Made by a program: the position numbers and the translations under genes
Shown: in pieces, positions 49,701-56,651 of the stretch
How the letters are laid out: every line of letters begins with the position of its first letter
How positions within the stretch are numbered: the stretch's first letter is position 1
The notes under the pieces: generated by a model
Seen by the model: only the letters and a program-made list of their open reading frames with translations
Databases searched by the model: none
Told to the model about the DNA's origin: nothing
DNA from: Tritrichomonas musculus
Lineage: Eukaryota; Parabasalia; Tritrichomonadida; Tritrichomonadidae
Direction: 5' to 3'
Assembly: GCA_039105265.1 (NCBI GenBank)
Contig: JAPFFF010000013.1
Coordinates: 3,596,001-3,660,000 of the forward strand
DNA length: 64,000 bases

Positions 49701-52215
49701 TAGTTATTTATTCTCTCAACAAGCATATGAAATAATTCCTAAACCAGAAGCATGTTCATACTTGTCAACAACTCATAATATAAAAACAGATGGAATTGTT
49801 ATTGGCTCTAATATAGAAACTCATAGCTTTCTCTTAAATGACTTAGGTAATAATGTAACATTACTCGGTGGTGAAATACAAAGAATTGATGAAGCCGAAA
49901 AGCAAGACAGAAAAGATATAGAACATTTAAATTCAATCATTAAAGTTCAATCAACTTTAGATAAGGTATCAAAAATATTAAGTATAATTGTAGATGGTGT
50001 TGCTGTAATGGGAATGGTAAGTGTTGGCGCTAAAGTTGTATATAATTTCGCTAAATCAAAATTATATAGAGGAGGAAATGCTGCAGCAGCAACAGCTAGA
50101 GGTGCAGCTCATCCAGCTGTTGATGAAGAAGTAATGTTATTAAATTCAGCTGAAACATCAGAGGGTAGTGCTGCAGGTTCAGCTACTTCAGAAAGTGAAT
50201 TACAATATGCACCATTTGATGTATCACCTTTATCTACAGATTTCAGTTCAATGAGTAGTTCAAATGAGAGCGAAATCGACCCATCTACTGGATTTCTTTT
50301 AAACGAAGATTCAGATTCAGTACAACTGTATAAATTTAATAAGATTACCAAATTTGCTAATTTAGCTATATTTAGAGGAGTTATGAGAATTGGTGATTTC
50401 CTAAAAATAGGTTCTTTACAGGAGGATGGAATTACTTTAAATAGAATTATTTCAATAAGTCCAGGAACTAGAATTAGATTCTATGATGATGATAAAAATG
50501 AATATATGATTAAAGGATTTACAACAAATGATGAATCAACTTGGGATAGCAATCATGTAGTATTAGGTGATGTATTAAAAGAACACTTGAACAACAATTA
50601 TGTGAAACTTACGAACTTAAGTGAGTATGCATTGAAGAGTGAATTACCTGAACCTGTTGATTTAACACCATATTACACTAGTGCCCAAGCTGATGAGATG
50701 TTCGTTGATGAAGATGAATTAGCATATGAATTAGATAAGTATGAGACCAAGGATGTAGCTGAAGGGAAATATGCATTGAAATCTGATATTCCAACAGTTC
50801 TCAAAAATAGTGAGCTACAATTGAAACCAAAAGAATTACCATCAGAAGAAGTTCTACAGAAAATAATGGATGATGATGATAAACCGTTATCAGCTCAAGC
50901 ATCAATGTATTTAACAAATATTATGTGTAATGAATCTATCGAGGCGACTTTGAAAACTTGTAATGAACGATATGCATTAAAAACAGAATCAGATGAAAAA
51001 TATCGAAGCAAAAATGATTTGAAATTTGGGAATAAAATTATTCTACCAATAACAAACGGCCCTTACGAACCAGAATATCTAAATGATGTAAATTATACTT
51101 CATTCGTTCCATTTCAAGAAGGCGCTCACTTAGTTGGTGTCACTGGCTCAAATGTAGATTATGCATTTGATATTATATTCAAGACAGAAAGAACAGTTAA
51201 TATACGCGATACAATAGCTCATGTTATGGAAACAAGTATGGGCTCGTTTTATTGGGAAGAAGCAACAGGTGTACTTTATAATTACGCTGGAACATATCCA
51301 ATACGAGTTACTCTTGCTGAATTTGGTGAAGAAGACCAAATAGCGTTAATGTCAAACGTTATAGCAGAAGAACAACTAATAAAAAGATGTGCTATTGATT
51401 GTGGTCCGATTACGGAAGGGACTTCGGATATATCAATTCGTTATCTAAAACTTGTAGATAATGTGATTAAACTGGAATACATAATAGGTGATTATGCACT
51501 ATGTTTTGAAATAAGGATATTATTCTATGATACAGCTGGAAATCCCCATAACATAGTAATAGTATTACATCAGAGGACTGTGTATTTCGACAATTTCAAA
51601 TTCCCACTATATTATGAAGACACTGTTGATATAATATCAAGTCCACTTACATATAACTTCCCAATAGGTGGATATTCCTGGACAACTACTCAGGAATTAT
51701 TAGATGCTAAACAAGTTTATTCAAGATGCATCATGTCCCGAGAATATTTAGCAAAATTTAAGAGTGTAATGTATGGTACTCAATCAAACACAACTATCAC
51801 TCATTACTGTCCAATAGAGGCTGGTGAGGAGATTACTGACTACAAGATTGGTAAACCTGTATATCTATCAGGGCATGTATATAAGTATAATAAAGAAACT
51901 AAACAATTCATTAGCAGCACCGCTACTGATAGTACTGATTGTATCTGTTCAGTTATTATGGATGGAACCTGGAAGGAATTTGTTGGTATCATTACTAGAA
52001 TCGATAAAGAAAATGGATGTATTACCTTTGCGACCCATGGCGACTATTTATTCTACGTTGATGACGCAAATCTATACCAGATAGGTGATGTAATACTCTA
52101 TGATGGAAGAATCCTCGATGAAGATTATGCACTAACATTGAAGATACAACAGAGCATAGTAGGGAAAGTAAGCGGAAAAATAAACGAAAGATATTTAGCA
52201 GTGTTTAAAGCTTAA
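46786..52215 (+). CDS. Giant fibre-like protein of the Polinton
   Basis: 1809 residues from an ATG. Residues about 57-365 hold some eight repeats of about 36 residues with the pattern Y.AGDGI.I....I....D..TI..N..G.L.A, a fibre-shaft type repeat. A long beta-rich region (370-960) follows. Near 970-1000 the block FSYLFSQQAYEIIPKPEACS is shared with the left remnant. Next come a coiled coil (about 1030-1065), a hydrophobic segment (VDGVAVMGMVSVGAKVVYNF) and an Ala/Gly/Ser-rich linker. YALKSELP and YALKSDIP motifs lie at about 1280-1340. The C-terminus is a beta domain (1400-1809). Inferred role: trimeric receptor-binding fibre. It is the largest gene of the element. Confidence 0.75.
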   Translation: MSYSKQQVDENTDYKAGKAISLEDRMISVNFDNTLCLNSEGKLSCVSAGSGSSGIEYSEGPGIHINNHKISANVDGISVKVNQAGEIEAIDKSIKFKAGDGILITRGNNAITADIDGTSIVFNESKQLSVANAGKVYRPGDGLNVNGDTLNVQVDQSTIKINNDNQLALTIPSINYKAGDGITIDKDVIKTKIDNLTIQANPDGEIHAVVPTAGSALSSNSNKFDVNVDGTTIKVNENNQLEAVNSGSKEYKAGWGIEINDDTIKTRIDDNTMGYLDGKLYAMPYNGGKGVSVSRIDSTNYVNVNTDDKTIRVNEDNKLEAIGGSSKYTAGDGISINDNTIAINQNWFDIRDTNNKDGTFQLRNIGDASHPDIRLCAVEIRPLNKNLTRDFFTQTLGLNPDYEMDFNTSISQMDISSGTESEIRCTAEPEITEQLGLDSVVRQNYASGESKYLLTIDDIPKLNITQDETAFLQIHLPDYVKDSNGKPIDSVICNVKKGFNGYISDINRVTLSGESIDVPDDLVTYNEVGCDIEFHKIAQLCDPTILTTEGMQIRICDSVFKILLTATSSGDGKFTMIADETLDSGFDGPNQAFHFNYEHQKELFKDSVVIQLYNNVSEYVEETITLNNFEMSSGLPSYTIPHVYKINDSWEVENLEGYDKPGLMTSHDLNIKELLLRGELMIDIIYDKTNIRTENVIRCKELIADNGFTLHKSPLIFLYEPKDFGIETINGIDYWFIDFGYKNDSEEFKALPNEQPFEFIDRKIFGLDYCLKKNGGNWTGNNIYYHIKDDYKSVKKLDVIQYVSIIVSKNDKLKFVMNEWGMANIPQALYDNMTLSFKNGDKEIHNIEITNYSIHQTDYTFEDDLCDVIRFELHDKNIADHAASGDGKLILTFTSPINSELTKSFEIKATYNGKTNQSIYSDEDLYIKAFQINKYKRIENDSNNRLRVYLREGFFYQIPEEDVKYKEGTNPFSYLFSQQAYEIIPKPEACSYLSTTHNIKTDGIVIGSNIETHSFLLNDLGNNVTLLGGEIQRIDEAEKQDRKDIEHLNSIIKVQSTLDKVSKILSIIVDGVAVMGMVSVGAKVVYNFAKSKLYRGGNAAAATARGAAHPAVDEEVMLLNSAETSEGSAAGSATSESELQYAPFDVSPLSTDFSSMSSSNESEIDPSTGFLLNEDSDSVQLYKFNKITKFANLAIFRGVMRIGDFLKIGSLQEDGITLNRIISISPGTRIRFYDDDKNEYMIKGFTTNDESTWDSNHVVLGDVLKEHLNNNYVKLTNLSEYALKSELPEPVDLTPYYTSAQADEMFVDEDELAYELDKYETKDVAEGKYALKSDIPTVLKNSELQLKPKELPSEEVLQKIMDDDDKPLSAQASMYLTNIMCNESIEATLKTCNERYALKTESDEKYRSKNDLKFGNKIILPITNGPYEPEYLNDVNYTSFVPFQEGAHLVGVTGSNVDYAFDIIFKTERTVNIRDTIAHVMETSMGSFYWEEATGVLYNYAGTYPIRVTLAEFGEEDQIALMSNVIAEEQLIKRCAIDCGPITEGTSDISIRYLKLVDNVIKLEYIIGDYALCFEIRILFYDTAGNPHNIVIVLHQRTVYFDNFKFPLYYEDTVDIISSPLTYNFPIGGYSWTTTQELLDAKQVYSRCIMSREYLAKFKSVMYGTQSNTTITHYCPIEAGEEITDYKIGKPVYLSGHVYKYNKETKQFISSTATDSTDCICSVIMDGTWKEFVGIITRIDKENGCITFATHGDYLFYVDDANLYQIGDVILYDGRILDEDYALTLKIQQSIVGKVSGKINERYLAVFKA

Positions 52216-52892
52216 ACAACTAATTTTAGGCTCAAGCCATACTTGATAAACTGGGAATATATATTATTGTAAGCATACTTCATGTCTTCAGTCTTTCCAT
52301 CTTTAGTGATTAATATTTTTGAAACTTTGGTAAATTTTGAAGAAGATGAGGTGCAGCCGCAACCAACATCAGAATCGTCAAGAACAAATTCTACCTTTTC
52401 ACATTCAGTGAGTAACTTAATCATATCCATTAACAATTTGCTTTCGCATACAACATAAGAGTTTACTTTTAGTGGGTTACCTTCATACATCTCAACCAAC
52501 ATCTCTAAGAACTTATTTTTCTTCTCTAGTGTATCTAGTTCAGTGCCTAAATCTATGATGCCTCTTTCCTGAGCTAATAGGGAACTGCTGCTTATTGGTG
52601 CTACTGATGGAAATTGAGATTCCTGATTCATCATCGGTGTATTTGAAGTTAGACCATTCGGTTGTATATCTGGTTGGTTGTTGGCTTGAGTAAAATTTAC
52701 ACCTTGATTCAAGGGTTGAACGTTAGGATACAATGGTACAGTTTGTGGACGTTGTTGCTCCCCTGTTTGACTCGTTCCTGCAGCGCGCGGAGTAATCTTT
52801 ATATTAACGTTGGTATTTTGGCTTTGAGTAACATTATTATTTGTATCTGTTTCTGAACTTAATATTCGTGCTTGTCTTAATGTGCCTGACAT
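52212..52892 (-). CDS. Polinton small protein with conserved C-terminal domain
   Basis: 226 residues from an ATG. Residues 1-105 are low complexity (Asn/Gln/Pro/Ser). Residues about 110-226 form a domain also present in the 5826-6407 gene: LVEMYEGNPLKVNSYVVCES, LLMDMIKLL, VEFVLDDSDVGCGC, KILITKDGK and a Y.NIYSQFIKYGLSLKLVV end. Its TAA and the TAA of the giant fibre gene overlap on opposite strands in one TTAA. Convergence with the fibre gene in this element and closeness to the fibre genes in the other suggest a joint role, perhaps an assembly factor; that is inference. Confidence 0.6.
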   Translation of the reverse strand: MSGTLRQARILSSETDTNNNVTQSQNTNVNIKITPRAAGTSQTGEQQRPQTVPLYPNVQPLNQGVNFTQANNQPDIQPNGLTSNTPMMNQESQFPSVAPISSSSLLAQERGIIDLGTELDTLEKKNKFLEMLVEMYEGNPLKVNSYVVCESKLLMDMIKLLTECEKVEFVLDDSDVGCGCTSSSSKFTKVSKILITKDGKTEDMKYAYNNIYSQFIKYGLSLKLVV

Positions 52893-52925
52893 GATTTAAA
52901 TAATACAAAAATATATAACATAAGC

Positions 52926-53390
52926 TTAGATTAAAATAAAATCATCGAAATCTGTTTTCTGACAATCAGCGACATGCTTTCGAATTTTCTCAACACTCTC
53001 ATTATTAGAACATTTTCTCATATGTGATGGATAATACTTGTTTCCTTTAAATTCCTTTTGATTCAAATAAATATCAAGTATATACATATCTTTCTTGTCC
53101 TTGCCATTTGGAAGAGACCTATTATCATTCTCTTTACATGAAATTATCGGTTGACATCCATAGATTTCTTGAATTCTATCATATCTTATACTTCTTGGTT
53201 TACTCTCAGTTCTATCTGTGATAAAGATTGGTTTAAGACATATTCCATACTTATTCTTAAATGCATCATTGCATTCGAAAAAGACAGAAATAATAGGGTC
53301 TACAATGTTATAGTCATTCTTGATGATGTTTTCTTGTTCGTTAAGCTTGTTGATGAATTTTGTGACAGAGAAGAATTGTGTTGAATTCAT
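52926..53390 (-). CDS. Hypothetical Polinton protein with His/Cys pairs
   Basis: 154 residues from an ATG. A folded-looking part (ECNDAFKNKYGICLKPIFIT) is followed by YPSHMRKCSNNESVEKIRKH and VADCQKTDF, where the H..KC...H...C residues could bind zinc, as in finger-like segments near some Polinton polymerases. No catalytic motif. It lies upstream of the 52212-52892 gene on the same strand, 34 bases away. Function unknown. Confidence 0.5.
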   Translation of the reverse strand: MNSTQFFSVTKFINKLNEQENIIKNDYNIVDPIISVFFECNDAFKNKYGICLKPIFITDRTESKPRSIRYDRIQEIYGCQPIISCKENDNRSLPNGKDKKDMYILDIYLNQKEFKGNKYYPSHMRKCSNNESVEKIRKHVADCQKTDFDDFILI

Positions 53391-53432
53391 TTCATGCTCA
53401 AAAAATTTTAAAAATGTTTAAAAATAAATGAC

Positions 53433-53810
53433 TTACATATCAATTTGACTTTCATAATATCCATCAAGTTCATAGTCAAATAAATCATACAGTGAATGAA
53501 TATAGCTTAAATATGGGTAGTTTTCAATATCATTGCAAGCATCCCAAATATTATTTAAGAAAATAGAATATGAAGATTCAAACCTAGAATCCGTCGGATA
53601 TGGTGTTTTCTCTTTCGCATATTTGACTAGATAAGGTGCATAGTAATTCAAATCTCGTTTAGTTAGATTCTCAAGAGGCATATTCAAAATGCTTTCTTTA
53701 AAGTATTCATATTCATCATATTCGATTTCATAAACAGTATCTTGATTTATAACAAATTGGTTTATATCTGGACAGAAGAATTCGCTACTTCTTTGTGATA
53801 AGATTGGCAT
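53433..53810 (-). CDS. Hypothetical acidic end protein of the Polinton
   Basis: 126 residues, taking the ATG at 53810 (MPILSQRSSEFF). The frame also opens at 53861, but that start lies inside the terminal repeat and adds residues that merely translate it. Very Tyr-rich and acidic (VYEIEYDEYEYFKES, YELDGYYESQ). Helical. No known domain. It is the first gene inside the right terminal repeat, and the 53390 and 52892 genes follow on the same strand, suggesting one expression unit. Confidence 0.5.
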   Translation of the reverse strand: MPILSQRSSEFFCPDINQFVINQDTVYEIEYDEYEYFKESILNMPLENLTKRDLNYYAPYLVKYAKEKTPYPTDSRFESSYSIFLNNIWDACNDIENYPYLSYIHSLYDLFDYELDGYYESQIDM

Positions 53811-53819
53811 TGCGATTAT

Positions 53820-53988
53820 TTTTAGATGAGATAAAAAATTAAATAAAAATATACCTGCCATTATTCTGATAGCTATTAGAATGCTGAGAATTCAGTGTGA
53901 AAACTCCTGCTAAAATGTGATGTTCTAAAATCATTGGAAAACGAACAAAAAGGGCGTAGTCCTTTTTGGGCGTTTTCAATATACTACT
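53820..53988 (-). repeat. Polinton right terminal inverted repeat
   Basis: 169 bp, mirror of 36526-36694. The five bases after it, CAATA, repeat those before the left end and mark the target duplication. Confidence 0.9.
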
Positions 53989-53993
53989 CAATA

Positions 53994-54476
53994 TTACTTT
54001 TGTTTTTTCATAATTTAGAAAAGCATGCACTATGCAAAATTTGTTATAATATGATAATGACAACCATATATCTGGTATTATTTTATTGTTATTTTAATTT
54101 TTGAATTTATTGATTCTGGGGAAAATAATAATTTTTGAATTTATTCTTTATTTCAAAATAAAATAAAAAAACTGAAATAACTATTTACAATTTTTCTTAT
54201 TATCAATGGATAATAACATGCTATAAAAACAATATGTACAAACTATTTAAAGAATAATAAATATATTGATATTGTATTTTCTTCTTGATTAAAGATTGAA
54301 TGAGAAATTATATAAAAATTTTATATTAAAAGTTCGTTTTTTTTATAAAACGAAATATTTTGAATGATTATTTGTTTTTTTATTCAAAAAAATTGAGAGT
54401 TTTTTTGTTTTCATATCACAAACTCAAAAAAATGATATATTGCAAAGATTAATGTGAAGTCACACATTTTTTTTAA
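53994..54476. other. AT-rich spacer right of the Polinton
   Basis: Spacer between the Polinton target duplication and the transposase gene. AT-rich, no gene. I found no clear inverted copy of the 55.9-56.0 kb repeats here. Confidence 0.45.
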
Positions 54477-55841
54477 ATGCCACCAAGGAGCACCAGACAG
54501 AAAATCTGTGAGCATGCAAGAGAATGCAAAAAAGCAAAGCAAGACATTATAGAGATGGAAACCATTGAAGTGCAAAGTAAGAATCCTATAAATAATAATT
54601 CTCTAATTAAAACAACACCATCCAACATGGTTTTAGGGTCATTTCTTTCGGGTACAAGTTATCCGGCAAATAAGATTATTTTGACAGCTAATGGCCAAAA
54701 GCCATGCTCGAGATCGGCATTTTTTGAGAAACAAGCAATAGTCGCTCCTAAAGTAGAAAATTTAGGTATCGAAACAACTTATGATGCAATGGAGGAATCA
54801 GTGGCTCTTGGACATAGGAGATTTTCGCAAGATTCCAGATGGAGCTCGAAGTTTAACGGGATGGAAAACACCAATTCTTTATTTGATGTAGAAACCGGTA
54901 AATTAGTTTCTGTTTTCAATACTCTTAAATCAAGAGCAGGCAGAGAAACTTCTTTCACTTCAGGGAGTAATATGATGGAATCGTACGGTCTCGAACACAT
55001 TGCTGATCAACTCCAAGAGAATTTTGGGGATCAAATGATTTCGATCTGTCACGATGGTGATAACAAGTCCCCAAAAATATATCAAAAAGCTGGACTACAA
55101 GTTGATCACCATCGTGATGGTGGACATGGATTAAACAGCATTAAAAATGCTTTTAAAAAGTTCAAAAGTGATTTTTACACTATATTTGGAAAAAGGCCGT
55201 ATGGTTCATTGGACGAGAGAATATTCCGCTATGCTGGATATTTATTTGCAAAAGTAAACGATCGTGATCTCCGGGTAACACTCTGGAAAAATGTTCCAAA
55301 TCATTTAGTGGGAGATCACTCCAAGTGTTGCCATTTCCAAAGGTCACCAGGCCGACCTCGCTCAACTCCTTGTTCACCAAATGATTTCGAAATCTGGAAA
55401 AAAGGCATTGAAATACCTTTTTATAAAGATCACCTGCAAAATTTTTTCGATGATACTGCTGACATAATTCAAGAATGTTCTTATTCATTCAACACTGCAA
55501 AGAACGAATCTTTTAATGCAAATATAGGATTTCTTGTGCCTAAAAGAATTGATTTCAAATCATCTTATTGTGCCAGAGCATCCATAGCCATCGGAAGAAA
55601 CAACGATTCAAATTTTGACGAAAAAGTGATAGACACTATTTGCCCAAATATTAATCCAAGTTCAAAAAATTTGTTACTACAATATCAGGCTGAAAGAAAC
55701 CAAATGAAAGAGGCCAGATCAAATAAAAATGAAAAAAAACGAAGAAAGCAAAAAAAGTATATGAGGAAAAAAGCTGCCCCTAAATATGAACCGGGAGATT
55801 ATAACGAGAATAAGTCAGAAATATTTAATTCATATAAATAA
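54477..55841 (+). CDS. Kolobok-like DDE transposase
   Basis: 454 residues from an ATG, uninterrupted. A basic N-terminus (STRQKICEHARECKKAKQD) comes before the catalytic region: QDSRWSSKFNG (Asp119), NTNSLFDVETGKLVSVFNT, ISICHDGDNKSPKIY (Asp193), VDHHRDGGHGLNSIKNAF (about 209-226), HLVGDHSKCCHF (about 277-288) and SFNTAKNESFNANIG (Glu344). The RW.S, DGD, H..KN, GDHS.C and N.ES.N order is that of Kolobok-type cut-and-paste transposases. The C-terminus is strongly basic (NKNEKKRRKQKKYMRKKAA). The intact frame suggests recent activity. The ends of the element were not found. Confidence 0.75.
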   Translation: MPPRSTRQKICEHARECKKAKQDIIEMETIEVQSKNPINNNSLIKTTPSNMVLGSFLSGTSYPANKIILTANGQKPCSRSAFFEKQAIVAPKVENLGIETTYDAMEESVALGHRRFSQDSRWSSKFNGMENTNSLFDVETGKLVSVFNTLKSRAGRETSFTSGSNMMESYGLEHIADQLQENFGDQMISICHDGDNKSPKIYQKAGLQVDHHRDGGHGLNSIKNAFKKFKSDFYTIFGKRPYGSLDERIFRYAGYLFAKVNDRDLRVTLWKNVPNHLVGDHSKCCHFQRSPGRPRSTPCSPNDFEIWKKGIEIPFYKDHLQNFFDDTADIIQECSYSFNTAKNESFNANIGFLVPKRIDFKSSYCARASIAIGRNNDSNFDEKVIDTICPNINPSSKNLLLQYQAERNQMKEARSNKNEKKRRKQKKYMRKKAAPKYEPGDYNENKSEIFNSYK

Positions 55842-56651
55842 AGATCATAATTATATATAAAAATATATTTTTGAAATTATCCATTGTTGAAATCATACAG
55901 AGTTTGAATCGCCCGGAGTTTCATCACCTGCAATATAAATAATCCGGAATTAAAATAGCCCGGAAATGTGAAATAGCCCAGAATTGAAATCATCACAAAT
56001 TGAAATTTATAAAACAGTATCATTTTTAATATATGTTTCAAAACTAAAAATATCAAAATAAAAATATTTTAAAAACACAAAATTCTATTTATAAAAATGA
56101 AAGTGTAATCTTAATTTTATTTATATTAAACATTTTTTCCTTTGAATATGTTTAGATTTAAAGTAAATTATATTTTAAATTAATTTTCATATCATACAAA
56201 AAGTTAATTTCTTTCAATTTTTTTAAATTTATTTTTTGGATAATATAGTAATGAGATAGATTTGCTTATTCATTATTTATAATAATTATATTTTTAAAAT
56301 TACCATATAATCAAATATAATATGTACATATAAAAACCATCAAGAAAAAAGTATTCAAACTGCACCCTTAAAACAAATTAGAGAATCATTCAATTTCACT
56401 TTTATTTTTTGTGAAAAAAACGCAAAAAATTGAATATTATTATACTATTAATTTATTTTTAACTTTGTTATTTATTTATATTATATCAAATATTTATTTT
56501 TATATATTAACAAAAAAATTAATTATATATAAATCTAAAATAAAACTATTTATTCCAAAAAATAAAAAGAATATAGTTATTTAAATAATTCTATTATCAA
56601 AAAACTAATTTGAATCAAATTGAAATTTAAATTATTCTTATATTTCTACTG
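55842..56651. other. Spacer with CCCGGAATT-type repeats
   Basis: 55908-55990 holds four worn copies of an AATAGCCCGGAATTGAAAT-like unit, about 17-35 bases apart, which may be part of the end of the transposase element. A 22-base repeat end lies at 56354-56375. The rest is AT-rich leader of the kinase gene, without a gene. Confidence 0.45.
56354..56375 (-). repeat. Dispersed 22-base transposon-end-like repeat, copy 2
   Basis: Exact reverse complement of 35127-35148. On the minus strand it continues into TACTTTTTTCTTGATGG, again in the style of Tc1/mariner ends. Confidence 0.4.

Larger units (their letters stand above)
36526..53988. mobile_element. Near-complete Polinton (Maverick), 17.5 kb
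   Basis: Terminal inverted repeats of 169 bp (36526-36694, 53820-53988) begin AGTAGTATATTG and end in its complement. They look identical by eye and are flanked by the direct repeat CAATA (36521-36525, 53989-53993). The cargo is the Polinton set: protein-primed polymerase B, retroviral-type integrase, FtsK/HerA-type packaging ATPase, double-jelly-roll major capsid candidate and a small minor capsid candidate, plus a KilA-N protein and a giant fibre-like gene. No adenain-type protease was recognised. The polymerase is broken, with at least two breaks; the other frames look whole. The near-identical ends imply a young insertion. Confidence 0.9.

Noticed and set aside
36526-53988. Retrovirus or LTR element as the source of the integrase
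   Set aside because: Inverted rather than direct terminal repeats, a protein-primed polymerase, a packaging ATPase and capsid-type genes define a Polinton.
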